Source: Paenibacillus pedocola (GTDB taxonomy: Bacteria > Bacillota > Bacilli > Paenibacillales > Paenibacillaceae). Taken from it: a stretch of 64,000 nucleotides of DNA. The DNA lies in NCBI RefSeq assembly GCF_031599675.1, contig NZ_CP134223.1, positions 1,798,001 to 1,862,000 of the forward strand, in the 5' to 3' direction. Shown here one piece after another: positions 23,420-32,024 of the stretch. Position 1 is the first letter of the stretch; each line of letters opens with the position of its first letter. Under the pieces are notes generated by a model that worked only from the letters and a program-made list of their open reading frames with translations, did no database searches and had not been told where the DNA came from. Both the position numbers and the translations under genes were made by a program.

Positions 23420-25432
23420 ATGAATCAGTTACGCTACGGAGTCGCTTATTACGACGAGTATATGCCCTATGAGAGATTAGATGAAGATATAGCCATGATG
23501 AAGGCGGCCGGCATCAACACGGTCCGGATCGCGGAATCCACCTGGAGTACACATGAACCGCAAAATGGGGTCTTTGACTTCACCTCCGTGGACCGTGTGC
23601 TGGATGCTATGCACACTGCAGGAATTGGCGTTATTGTCGGGACACCGACCTATGCTGTTCCCACCTGGCTCGTGAAAGAACATCCGGAGGTGCTTGCGGT
23701 AACGGCAGACGGCCCCGGCAAATACGGCGCCCGGCAGATTATGGACATCACAAGCCCGGCCTATCTGTTCCACTCAGAGCGGATTATCCGTAAGCTGATC
23801 AGCCGGGTGTGCAAGCATCCGGCGGTTATCGGCTACCAGACCGACAATGAGACGAAGTATTACGGGACCGCCGGGGATAACGTGCAGCTGCGCTTCGTCA
23901 AATATATGCGCGAGAAATTCGGCACGCTGGACGTAATCAACGAAAGATTCGGGCTGGATTACTGGAGCAACCGGATCAATGCGTGGGAGGACTTCCCCTC
24001 GGTGGTCGGAACGATCAACGGCAGCCTGGGTGCGGAATTCGCCCGCTTTCAGCGCGGCCTGGTGACGGATTTCCTCGCCTGGCAGGTATCACTGGTGAAC
24101 GAATACAAGCAGCCTGGCCAATTTGTTACACAGAACTTTGATTTTGAATGGCGCGGGCATTCGTATGGCGTGCAGCCTTCGGTGGACCATTTTGCCGCAG
24201 CCGAAGCCTTTGATATTGCCGGTGTTGATATTTATCATCCCTCGCAGCATGAGCTGACCGGAACGGAAATCTCCTTCGGCGGGGATATGACGCGGTCCCT
24301 GAAGCGCAGCAACTATCTGGTACTGGAGACGCAGGCGCAGGCTTTCCCGAATTGGACGCCATATCCGGGGCAGCTGCGGCAGCAGGCGTTCAGCCATCTG
24401 TCCTCGGGGGCGAACATGGTCGCCTACTGGCACTGGCATTCGATCCACAACTCTATTGAAACTTACTGGAAAGGGCTGCTCAGCCATGATTTCCAGCCGA
24501 ACCCGGTGTATGATGAGGCGAAGACAATCGGCCATGATTTTGCCCGGTTAAGTGAGTCACTGGTGAACCTGCGCAAGGAGAATAAGGTTGCCGTGATGGT
24601 CAGCAACGAAGCGCTGACGGCGCTGGAATGGTTCAAGCTGCCTGACGGAAGAACTTACAACGATGTGGTGCGCTGGCTGTATGATGCCCTGTACCGCATG
24701 AATATCGAATGCGACTTCATTCAGCCTTCCTGCACAGAGCTCTCGCGCTATAGCCTGATCGTTGTACCGGCACTGTATGCCGCGCCGGATGAGGCGCTGG
24801 AACGGCTGAATGAGTATGTGCGGCAGGGCGGACATGCCGTTTATTCCTTCAAAAGCGGCTTTGCCGACGATACCGTCAAGGTGCGTACGGCGGTGCAGCC
24901 GGGGGTGATCAGCGAAGCCTGTGGGATCCGCTACAGCCTGTTTGTCACTCCGCATGAGGTGCGGCTGCGCAGTGAGCATCCGGAGATCATCGTTGCCGCT
25001 GATGACAGTGGCAACGAAGCCTGGATGGAACTGATCACTGCGGAGGACGCAGAGGTCCTGCTGCATTATGATCATCCGCACTGGGGGCAATATGCCGCTG
25101 TAACCCGGAACCGCTACGGCAGCGGGACGGCGACTTATATCGGCTGCATGACCAGCAGGGAGCTGCTCAGCAGTATTCTAAAGAATGTGCTCCAGGAATC
25201 CGGATTATGGGGAGCAGAACAGGAGCTGGCATTTCCGCTGATCGTCAAAACAGGTGTGAATCCGCACAACGAGACCGTCCGCTATTATTTCAATTACAGC
25301 GATGCCCCGCAGTCATTCGTATATCCGCATGGTGTTGCCGCGGAACTGCTGTCCGGCAAGGAGATCCAGTCCGGAGAGCAGGTTGATCTGGAAGCCTGGG
25401 GGGTAAGGATTATGCTGGAGGCTGGAAGCTGA
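23420..25432 (+). CDS. Beta-galactosidase, glycoside hydrolase family 42
   Basis: A 670-residue GH42 enzyme releasing terminal beta-galactose. The barrel (about 5-380) begins with GVAYYDEYMPYERLDEDIAMM. The acid/base is Glu144 in YQTDNE and the nucleophile Glu303 in LVLETQAQ. The trimerisation domain (about 390-600) and a short C-terminal beta-domain are present. There is no signal peptide, so it acts on imported substrate. ATG at 23420 has GGGGAGAGG about 10 nt upstream (a GTG immediately before it is an alternative). Being last in the ABC operon it likely digests the imported oligosaccharide. Related GH42 enzymes prefer galacto-oligosaccharides from plant arabinogalactan or galactan. Confidence 0.92.
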   Translation: MNQLRYGVAYYDEYMPYERLDEDIAMMKAAGINTVRIAESTWSTHEPQNGVFDFTSVDRVLDAMHTAGIGVIVGTPTYAVPTWLVKEHPEVLAVTADGPGKYGARQIMDITSPAYLFHSERIIRKLISRVCKHPAVIGYQTDNETKYYGTAGDNVQLRFVKYMREKFGTLDVINERFGLDYWSNRINAWEDFPSVVGTINGSLGAEFARFQRGLVTDFLAWQVSLVNEYKQPGQFVTQNFDFEWRGHSYGVQPSVDHFAAAEAFDIAGVDIYHPSQHELTGTEISFGGDMTRSLKRSNYLVLETQAQAFPNWTPYPGQLRQQAFSHLSSGANMVAYWHWHSIHNSIETYWKGLLSHDFQPNPVYDEAKTIGHDFARLSESLVNLRKENKVAVMVSNEALTALEWFKLPDGRTYNDVVRWLYDALYRMNIECDFIQPSCTELSRYSLIVVPALYAAPDEALERLNEYVRQGGHAVYSFKSGFADDTVKVRTAVQPGVISEACGIRYSLFVTPHEVRLRSEHPEIIVAADDSGNEAWMELITAEDAEVLLHYDHPHWGQYAAVTRNRYGSGTATYIGCMTSRELLSSILKNVLQESGLWGAEQELAFPLIVKTGVNPHNETVRYYFNYSDAPQSFVYPHGVAAELLSGKEIQSGEQVDLEAWGVRIMLEAGS

Positions 25433-25529
25433 AGGTTCAAGGCTGTATGCTGGAGCTGGAAGCAACTACGGGTTGCTTTCTGCGCTGTGATTTGCTAACA
25501 TACGATGTAACTTAATCAGGTTTGGTTTT

Positions 25530-25628
25530 CTAGGGTTCCGCGGCGGAATATGGCCGGTCTGGTCCGAGGGAAAACGCACGGATGCCAGATGCTCCGTGTC
25601 TACACGGAGGGACAAAAGCCCGGGAGGT
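25530..25628 (+). ncRNA. Guanidine-I (ykkC) riboswitch aptamer
   Basis: The conserved ykkC blocks occur in order and spacing: CTAGGGTTCCG (25530), CTGGTCCGAGGGAAAACGCAC (25559-25579), and ACACGGAGGGACAAAAGCCCGG (25603-25624). Established: this class binds guanidinium and turns on export or degradation genes. A pair of SMR exporters follows, the classic target. The 3' block also forms the 5' arm of the terminator, so guanidinium binding should prevent termination. Confidence 0.94.
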
Positions 25629-25668
25629 ATCGTCAATGATGACGATGGCCTTCCGGGCTTATTTTATT
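25616..25668 (+). terminator. Riboswitch-controlled terminator
   Basis: AAGCCCGGGAGG pairs with CCTTCCGGGCTT (one mismatch), with ATCGTC/GACGAT inside the stem, then ATTTTATT. It shares the AAGCCCGGG arm with the aptamer. Confidence 0.88.
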
Positions 25669-25722
25669 GGCGCGGGAGGCTATATTGATTGAACTTAGAA
25701 ACATACGCAAGGGAAAAGTGAC

Positions 25723-25850
25723 GGAAGGGAATTTTGGAACTGTAGGAGCGGTAGCGTCCGCCTTTGTCTGCGGATTTCCACCGATAACAGCGGTATAAAT
25801 TTAAGAAATCTGCAGACAACAGCGGCTGGAAGTCCAAATATTCTCTGTAG
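25723..25850. repeat. Large imperfect palindromic repeat (MITE- or REP-like)
   Basis: A roughly 125-bp segment. GTCTGCGGATTTC (25766-25778) faces GAAATCTGCAGAC (25805-25817) with one mismatch, around the palindromic ACCGATAACAGCGGT. Outer arms TTTTGGAACTG and GAAGTCCAAAT are partly complementary. It is non-coding. From memory, related sequences recur between genes in Paenibacillus, but only this copy is in the window. Confidence 0.55.
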
Positions 25851-25911
25851 TCACGGCTGATCCAAAGCAGAAAACTCAGAAGATCTATTTATATTTGAGG
25901 AGGAGAAAGTG

Positions 25912-26268
25912 ATGAGCAAGAGCAGTAAGGCATGGCTACAAATCGCAGGCGCCGCCTGCTTCGAGGTCGCATGGGTGATCGGGCTGAAGCACGCATCCGC
26001 GCCGTGGGAATGGGGGATTACAGTGCTGGCCATTCTCATAAGTTTTTATGTTCTGATCTCTGCCAGCAGGACTCTGCCAGCGGGTACGGTATACGCGGTA
26101 TTTGTCGGGCTCGGCACCACCGGAACTGTGCTGGCGGATATGCTCTGGTTCGGGGAGCCATTTCGTATGCTGAAGGTGGTATTGATAATCCTTCTGCTGG
26201 CCGGGGTTATCGGGTTAAAGCTGACTACCAGTGACGGGCCGAAAGAACAGATCAAGGAGGTGTCCTAA
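25912..26268 (+). CDS. SMR family exporter, first subunit (YkkC/Gdx-like)
   Basis: A 118-residue protein with four membrane helices. The essential glutamate of SMR transporters lies in the first helix (CFEVAWVIG, about residue 16). The third-helix motif TVYAVFVGLGTTGTV is typical of the Gdx/SugE subfamily. The ATG at 25912 follows GAGGAGGAGAAAGTG. The next subunit starts directly after the stop, indicating a heterodimer like YkkCD. The guanidine-I riboswitch upstream supports export of guanidinium or related toxic cations in exchange for protons. Confidence 0.92.
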   Translation: MSKSSKAWLQIAGAACFEVAWVIGLKHASAPWEWGITVLAILISFYVLISASRTLPAGTVYAVFVGLGTTGTVLADMLWFGEPFRMLKVVLIILLLAGVIGLKLTTSDGPKEQIKEVS

Positions 26269-26583
26269 ATGGACTGGCTGATGCTGATTGGTGCGGGACT
26301 CAGCGAAATGATCGGGGTGGGGATGATGGCGAAGCTGCAAACGCACCGCAGCTGGCGGACCCTTTCCCTGCTGATCTTAGGATTTGGCGCCAGCTTTGTG
26401 CTGCTGTCGCTGGCCATGCGGACACTGCCGATGGGCACGGCTTATGCCATCTGGACCGGGATCGGCGCTTCCGGCGGAGCAGTCCTTGGCATGTTATTCT
26501 ATGGCGAATCCCGGGAGATGCGGCGGATACTCTGCATTGTGATGATTCTCGGTGCTGCAATAGGATTGAAACTGGTTGCCTAA
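26269..26583 (+). CDS. SMR family exporter, second subunit (YkkD-like)
   Basis: A 104-residue, four-helix partner of the preceding SMR. The essential Glu is present (LSEMIGVGM, Glu13), and [18 protein letters not shown] is the third helix. It starts immediately after the partner's stop with AAGGAGGTGTCC as RBS, giving roughly equal synthesis. No strong terminator follows before the aldo/keto reductase leader. Confidence 0.92.
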   Translation: MDWLMLIGAGLSEMIGVGMMAKLQTHRSWRTLSLLILGFGASFVLLSLAMRTLPMGTAYAIWTGIGASGGAVLGMLFYGESREMRRILCIVMILGAAIGLKLVA

Positions 26584-26693
26584 GTTCATAGAAGATGTTA
26601 AAGATTTGGACACCTGTACGATGTTTCGAACGAGACAACATGGTAAGTATATTAAGTATACAATCCAATCCATTCGTTAAGGAGACTTCTCAT

Positions 26694-27557
26694 ATGAACA
26701 ATAGCACTCACAACCGGATTAAGCTGCAGGACGGCGCTTCTGTCCCGAGAATCGGACAGGGCACCTGGTTTATGGGCGAGGATGCAGCGAACCGTGCCGA
26801 GGAAATCGCAGCCCTGCGCCTGGGTGTGGAACTTGGCATGAACCTGATCGATACCGCTGAAATGTACGGGGACGGACGTTCCGAAGAGCTGGTCGGCGAA
26901 GCTATCCGCGGGATCCGTGATGATGTGTTTCTGGTCTCCAAGGTGTATCCGTATAATGCCGGACAAGGGTCGCTTATCCGCAGCTGCGAAGACAGCCTGA
27001 AACGTCTGGGCACTGATCATCTGGATCTGTATCTGCTGCACTGGCGGGGCAATGTCCCCCTGGAAGAAACCGTTGAAGGCATGGAGGCCCTGGTAGCTGC
27101 CGGCAAAATTAAACGCTGGGGCGTCTCCAACCTGGATACGGAGGATATGAAAGAGCTGCTCAGGATTCCCGGCGGGGAGCACTGTGCAGTGAATCAGGTG
27201 CTCTATCATCTGGGTTCACGCGGTATTGAGCATGAACTGCTGGCCTGGGAAAGAAGCCACAAGATACCCGTAATGGCCTATTCCCCTTTAGCACAGGCGG
27301 GCAGCCTGCGTAAGGGTCTTACCGAGAACGAGACTGTTCAGGATATCGCCTTGAAGCACGGGGTAACCCCGCTGCAGATCATGTTAGCCTGGAGCATCCG
27401 TGACGGCGATGTCATTGCCATTCCCAAGGCGGCTTCCCGCCAGCATGTCGCCGAGAATGCGGCGGCAGCGCAGATCAGGCTAAGCGATGATGAGCTGTGG
27501 ATGCTGGATGAGGCATTCCCGCAGCCGGCCTGGAGAGTTCCGCTGGATATGATTTGA
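26694..27557 (+). CDS. Aldo/keto reductase
   Basis: A 287-residue NADPH-dependent reductase of the AKR superfamily with a TIM barrel. The catalytic tetrad is visible: Asp in LIDTAEMYG with Tyr (about residue 59), Lys in VFLVSKVYP, and His in LDLYLLHWRG. The cofactor-binding C-terminal part (AIPKAASRQHV) is present. The ATG at 26694 follows TAAGGAGACTTCTCAT; the longer frame from 26595 has no RBS. It is a single gene with its own terminator. Substrate undefined: AKRs reduce many aldehydes and ketones. Confidence 0.9.
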   Translation: MNNSTHNRIKLQDGASVPRIGQGTWFMGEDAANRAEEIAALRLGVELGMNLIDTAEMYGDGRSEELVGEAIRGIRDDVFLVSKVYPYNAGQGSLIRSCEDSLKRLGTDHLDLYLLHWRGNVPLEETVEGMEALVAAGKIKRWGVSNLDTEDMKELLRIPGGEHCAVNQVLYHLGSRGIEHELLAWERSHKIPVMAYSPLAQAGSLRKGLTENETVQDIALKHGVTPLQIMLAWSIRDGDVIAIPKAASRQHVAENAAAAQIRLSDDELWMLDEAFPQPAWRVPLDMI

Positions 27558-27581
27558 TCTTAGCCTGTAAGGTATAGGAAG

Positions 27582-27608
27582 GCCGTCCGTTGATTGCGGA
27601 CGGCTTTT
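27582..27608 (+). terminator. Terminator after the aldo/keto reductase
   Basis: GCCGTCCG pairs perfectly with CGGACGGC across TTGATTG, then TTTTGTG. Confidence 0.88.
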
Positions 27609-27731
27609 GTGTGTGTCCAGGGAATAGGGGCAGGCGGAAGGTGCCTACTCTTGCGGACCGGAATTTACATATAAAAGGATAGAATGGAAACCATACTACA
27701 AGTGACGAGATAAATGAAGGGAATATCGCTA

Positions 27732-29312
27732 ATGAAGCTGCGCAGACCGTTTAGGTATAACAGTAAAGCATCTGCTGCCCAACAAGTGCAAGACGCTTCT
27801 CAACCGCAAGACGCCGCTAATCATCAGTCTATGGTGCTAGATAAGGATTTGCAGCAAAATATCCATCAGATCCGGGCGATTTATGCCAAAAGTTCGGATA
27901 TCATTTACCGCTCCTTTTATATCGAAGGCCAGACAAAAGCAATTCTGATCTATATTGACGGCCTGTCGGACTCCGCCGGGATCGAAAAAAATGTGATCAC
28001 CCCTCTCATGCATGAGATCAACGGGGAGATCACTGCCATTAGCCAGCTGGCGGAGCGGAAAATTTCAGCAGCTCAAGCAATACCCTTTACCACCTTCGGG
28101 GAATGTGTCAGCTATTTAGCGAATGGTCTGCCGGTGCTTATCCTGGATCAGGAAGCCACCGGTCTCGCTTTCGGATTGAACAAGTGGGAAAAACGCTCCA
28201 TTGAAGAACCTGCGGCGGAGTCAGGCATCCGCGGGCCCCGCGAGGGCTTTACGGAAACGCTGCGGATCAATACTTCCCTGATCCGCCGGATCGTAAAGAG
28301 TCCTCTGCTCAAAATGGAAACGATGAAAATCGGCGGGTATACCCAAACGAATGTTGTCATTGCTTACATTGAAGGGCTGGCTGAGGAGAATCTGGTTGAA
28401 GAAGTCACCACCCGGCTGAAACGCATCCGTATCGACGGCATTTTGGAAAGCGGATATATTGAAGAGCTGATTGAGGACATGCCCTTATCACCATTTCCGC
28501 AGCTGATGTCGACAGAACGCCCTGATGTAGCCTGTGCAAATTTACTGGAAGGGCGGGTAGCGATACTGGTAGAAGGAACTCCTTTCGTGTTAATCGCACC
28601 CATAACCCTTTTTTCCTTACTGCAGTCCCCTGAGGATTATTATCAGCGTTTCTGGGTAAGCACCGCTATGCGGTGGCTTCGGTATCTGTTTACACTGAAT
28701 TCATTGTTGCTTCCTTCTCTTTATGTAGCGATTCTGACCTTTCATCAAGAAATGGTGCCGGGTGCCCTGCTGATCAGTATGGCTGCCTCCCGGGAAGCTG
28801 TACCTTTCCCTGCTTTTATCGAAGCTCTGATGATGGAAGTGACCTTTGAAGCGCTTCGGGAGGCAGGCGTCCGCTTACCTAAACAGATCGGTTCTGCTGT
28901 CAGCATTGTCGGGGCCCTTGTCATCGGCCAGGCAGCAGTACAAGCTGGTCTGGTCTCAGCGCCGATGGTCATTGTTGTAGCGATTACCGGGATCTCTTCA
29001 TTCATGATCCCGCGCTACATTGCGGGTATTGTAATCAGGCTCCTGCGTTTTCCGTTAATTTTCCTCGCGGGATCGCTGGGACTGCTAGGCATAATGATGG
29101 GGATCATCGCTATTGTCCTTCATTTGTGCAGTCTGCGTTCGTTCGGTGTCCCTTATTTGTCCTCTGTCTCTACATCTAAGATGCGGGAAATGAAGGACAT
29201 GCTGATCCGGGCGCCCTGGTGGATGATGGATACGCGGCCTCACCTTACAGGCGACTACAACGAATACCGGCAGGCTTCCAATCAAAAACCGGGACCAGAA
29301 CGCAGCGAATAG
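27732..29312 (+). CDS. Spore germination protein, GerA family A subunit (second ger operon)
   Basis: A 526-residue GerA-family protein. The N-terminal soluble domain is about 1-300 with family segments GPREGFTETLRINTSLIRRI (about 175-195) and PFPQLMSTERPD; membrane helices follow (310-480), with HQEMVPGALLISM and RSFGVPYLS. It is a paralogue of the 5955 gene with clear divergence, so it probably belongs to a receptor for a different nutrient. ATG at 27732 is preferred (GAAGGGAATATCGCT upstream); ATG at 27714 is possible. It leads the operon A-C-small-B. Confidence 0.92.
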   Translation: MKLRRPFRYNSKASAAQQVQDASQPQDAANHQSMVLDKDLQQNIHQIRAIYAKSSDIIYRSFYIEGQTKAILIYIDGLSDSAGIEKNVITPLMHEINGEITAISQLAERKISAAQAIPFTTFGECVSYLANGLPVLILDQEATGLAFGLNKWEKRSIEEPAAESGIRGPREGFTETLRINTSLIRRIVKSPLLKMETMKIGGYTQTNVVIAYIEGLAEENLVEEVTTRLKRIRIDGILESGYIEELIEDMPLSPFPQLMSTERPDVACANLLEGRVAILVEGTPFVLIAPITLFSLLQSPEDYYQRFWVSTAMRWLRYLFTLNSLLLPSLYVAILTFHQEMVPGALLISMAASREAVPFPAFIEALMMEVTFEALREAGVRLPKQIGSAVSIVGALVIGQAAVQAGLVSAPMVIVVAITGISSFMIPRYIAGIVIRLLRFPLIFLAGSLGLLGIMMGIIAIVLHLCSLRSFGVPYLSSVSTSKMREMKDMLIRAPWWMMDTRPHLTGDYNEYRQASNQKPGPERSE

Positions 29313-29351
29313 CTTATTCGAAGAAACTGCAGACTAGGGGGATTCGAGCCA

Positions 29352-30539
29352 GTGAAAATAAGCATTAAATCCTGTATTTTACTGTCCCTGCTGGTATTCC
29401 TGGAAGGCTGTTGGGACCGTACGGAGCTTAACGATTTGGCACTTGTTACGGCGATGAGTTTCGATAAAGGGGAGCATAACGAGATTATAACAACTGTACA
29501 AATCGTCATTCCGCAAAATCAAGGCAGTGGCGGCTCGTCGGGTGGAGTGTCCGGAGGAGCACCTCATAAAACAACGATCCGTAGCGGGGCTGGAGTCAAT
29601 ATTTCCGATTCCTTATCGAAACTCCAACAAAAAACACCGCGCAAACTGTTTTGGGGACAGTGTAAAATCTTCATTTTCAGTGAAGACATCGCGAAAACAG
29701 GAATAAGAGATGAATTCGATTTTTTGGCCCGTCATCCGCAGCCCAGAGAGCGGGCGAATATTTTTGTTAGTAAGGGCAAAGCGGCGCAGACGCTTGAATT
29801 GTTTCCACCGATCGAAAATAGTTCATCTGAGGTGCTGCAGAAATTAACGGACTTTAAAATTGGCTATAAAGTAACCTTGCAAGAACTGAGCAAAATGCTG
29901 AAGGGAGAAGCAGGGGCAGCTGCGATCCCAATCGTCTTAATACTTCCTAAAGCGGAATCGGCTGAACCGTTTCAAACGATTCCTTATGTCATGGGAACAG
30001 CTCTTTTTAAAAAGGATAAGATGATCAGCCAGATATCGGGAAAAACAACGCACGGTGTGAAGTGGATCTTAAATGAGGTCGATGAATTTACGGTGACTTT
30101 CAAAGTGGCTGGAAACGAGGGCCTGGTGTCCTTAAAGCCGGTTAAAGCCAAGGTCAAGCTCCTTCCCCAAATTGTTGACGGCAAGTGGAAGATGAAGATC
30201 CAGGTGAAAGCTACCGGCAGCATCATTCAGAATGGTACTGCGATGGATTCAACGAATCCCGCGTTATTGAAGAAGATGGAGACAGCGTTCGAGCAAGATA
30301 TAAAAGTACGCATCGAGCAGGCGCTTATAGAAGTTCAGCACAAAAACAAGACGGATATCCTGGGCTTCGCCGAGGCCTTTCACCGGAAATTTCCGCAGCA
30401 ATGGGAGAAAAACAAAGAACGCTGGGATGAGCTTTTTCCCGGTGTTGAAGTCTCGATTGATGTTGCGGCGTCGATACTGCGTTCTGGGCTGATCAACGCC
30501 CCCGGAGGAATCCCTGAAGATGAGGTGGTGGCGAAATGA
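29352..30539 (+). CDS. Ger(x)C family germination lipoprotein (second ger operon)
   Basis: A 395-residue Ger(x)C lipoprotein. The signal ends in FLEGC (Cys20), followed by WDRTELNDLALVTAM, a family start. The Spore_GerAC core lies about 205-380. The GTG at 29352 is preceded by TAGGGGG. It overlaps the small membrane gene by 4 nt (ATGA). It serves as the C subunit of the second receptor and is distinct in sequence from the first C subunit. Confidence 0.92.
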   Translation: MKISIKSCILLSLLVFLEGCWDRTELNDLALVTAMSFDKGEHNEIITTVQIVIPQNQGSGGSSGGVSGGAPHKTTIRSGAGVNISDSLSKLQQKTPRKLFWGQCKIFIFSEDIAKTGIRDEFDFLARHPQPRERANIFVSKGKAAQTLELFPPIENSSSEVLQKLTDFKIGYKVTLQELSKMLKGEAGAAAIPIVLILPKAESAEPFQTIPYVMGTALFKKDKMISQISGKTTHGVKWILNEVDEFTVTFKVAGNEGLVSLKPVKAKVKLLPQIVDGKWKMKIQVKATGSIIQNGTAMDSTNPALLKKMETAFEQDIKVRIEQALIEVQHKNKTDILGFAEAFHRKFPQQWEKNKERWDELFPGVEVSIDVAASILRSGLINAPGGIPEDEVVAK

Positions 30540-30757
30540 ACTTGGTTTTGTTTAGCTTCGTGACCCTGGCCGCTCTCCTGATTCTAAGACTGGAATGGAC
30601 AAAAATGAAGGCAAAAAAGACAAGGGACAAATCAGCGTTTTTTTCATTGCTCCTGATCGTATGGCTGTTGTCCATACTGGACCTGTCCAATGCGCCGGGA
30701 CCTTTAACTCTTTTTGAAGCTATATTTAAGCCGTTTCGGGGCTGGATTGAAAAATGA
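30536..30757 (+). CDS. Small two-helix membrane protein in the ger operon
   Basis: A 73-residue protein with two hydrophobic helices (about 4-20 and 34-50) split by a charged loop. It begins inside the gerC stop (ATGA) and ends 15 nt before the B subunit start, so it is certainly co-translated. Some germinant receptors have a small fourth subunit (GerD or 'D-subunit' types, the latter two-helix), and this position and topology fit such a D subunit. Assignment by analogy only. Confidence 0.7.
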   Translation: MNLVLFSFVTLAALLILRLEWTKMKAKKTRDKSAFFSLLLIVWLLSILDLSNAPGPLTLFEAIFKPFRGWIEK

Positions 30758-30772
30758 ACGGAGGTGATGAGA

Positions 30773-31864
30773 ATGCTTGATAAAGGGAAAATATCAGGAT
30801 TACAAATGGCGCTGCTGCTGTATCCGGCCATAATGGCTACCTTTTTTCTAACCCTGCCATCCAGTACGGCCTACTATGCCCGAAATGATATGTGGATGAC
30901 AGGGATTCTCTCCGCCTTTTTTGGAGTTCTTGTTATATATATTGCGACAAAGCTGCATGAACTTTTTCCCGGTAAGACGATTATCCAGCAAAGTGAACAC
31001 ATTATTGGCGTCCTGCCCGGTAAAGTGATCGGCTTTCTTTTCTTTTTCTATTCGATCCATGTGGCAGGACTGATTACCCGTATGTATGCCGAATTTGTAA
31101 CAGGGCAATTCTTTTTTAAAACACCACTCCTGCTGATCATTGCCTTAATGGTATTGCTTGCCTCCATTGCTGTCCGGGGCGGAATAGAGGTAATGGCGAG
31201 ATGTGCTGTCATTTTTACACCAATCTTTATTTTCCCTCTTTTACTGCTTCTGCTTCTCTTTCCCGACTTGGAGCTGCATAACATTTTTCCTGTTCTTAGC
31301 CGCGGGATCCTTCCTGTGCTGCAAGCAACGGCCTTACCTCAGGCCTGGGTCAGCGAATTATTTTTCATATCCTTTTTTTTGCCCAGCCTGAACTCTCCGG
31401 CTAAAGGCAGAAAGTGGGGGAATATCACATTAGCAGCGGTCCTGCTCAGTATTATTTATGTCAACCTGATAACTCTCTTTTTATTAGGACCCGATGCCGC
31501 AAACAAAACCTATCCCGTTCTGGTCACCTTCCGTTATATTAGCGTCTACGGTATTTTTGAAAATTTAGAGTCTCTGCTGCTCGCGATGTGGATCTTCGGG
31601 AACTTTATCAAAATATGTGTTTTCTTATATGTTGCGGTAGTCTCCTTTGCACAAGTCCTGCGGTTATCCGATTACCGTCCTGTGGTCTTTCCGATGGGAA
31701 TTTTGACGATCGTGTTCAGCTTTTGGGGGATTCCGGATGCATCCGTTTTAGGGGAATATATAAGGTACGTAGGTCCATTCGAAATACCTGCCGTAATGCT
31801 CTTAATCCCTTTTCTGCTGCTCCTTATAGCACGCATGCGCAGAAGTGGAACTGCAAAGAAGTAG
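30773..31864 (+). CDS. Spore germination permease, GerB family (second ger operon)
   Basis: A 363-residue permease with about ten helices, the B subunit of the second receptor. It begins LDKGKISGLQMALLLYPAIM, typical of the family. ATG at 30773 follows GGAGGTGATGAGA; ATG at 30767 and GTG at 30764 sit in the RBS itself. The C-terminus is short and basic. Being last it completes A-C-small-B. Confidence 0.9.
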   Translation: MLDKGKISGLQMALLLYPAIMATFFLTLPSSTAYYARNDMWMTGILSAFFGVLVIYIATKLHELFPGKTIIQQSEHIIGVLPGKVIGFLFFFYSIHVAGLITRMYAEFVTGQFFFKTPLLLIIALMVLLASIAVRGGIEVMARCAVIFTPIFIFPLLLLLLLFPDLELHNIFPVLSRGILPVLQATALPQAWVSELFFISFFLPSLNSPAKGRKWGNITLAAVLLSIIYVNLITLFLLGPDAANKTYPVLVTFRYISVYGIFENLESLLLAMWIFGNFIKICVFLYVAVVSFAQVLRLSDYRPVVFPMGILTIVFSFWGIPDASVLGEYIRYVGPFEIPAVMLLIPFLLLLIARMRRSGTAKK

Positions 31865-31891
31865 GCGTCCTCCAGAGGTGTTAATTTGTTA

Positions 31892-31920
31892 TTAAAAACA
31901 ACAATAAAGTTTGATATAAT
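31892..31920 (+). promoter_or_regulatory. Promoter for the GH1 beta-glucosidase
   Basis: A perfect -10 TATAAT (31915) lies 17 bp after TTAAAA (31892). It lies about 105 bp upstream of the GH1 start in AT-rich sequence. The -35 is weak. Confidence 0.5.
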
Positions 31921-32024
31921 ATATAAGAATGTAATAACATCAATAACAAAACTAAAAGTATGGATTCTTTCTTCCTTAGAACTTTTTTTCATGCTAACAA
32001 GAATAACTGGAGGTAAGCTGCTTT

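Larger units (their letters stand above)
25433..25911. other. Intergenic stretch with riboswitch and large repeat
   Basis: No protein gene is visible. The stretch contains a guanidine-I riboswitch with its terminator (25530-25668) and then a repeat of about 125 bp (25723-25850), which lies between the riboswitch and the SMR genes. Confidence 0.8.
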
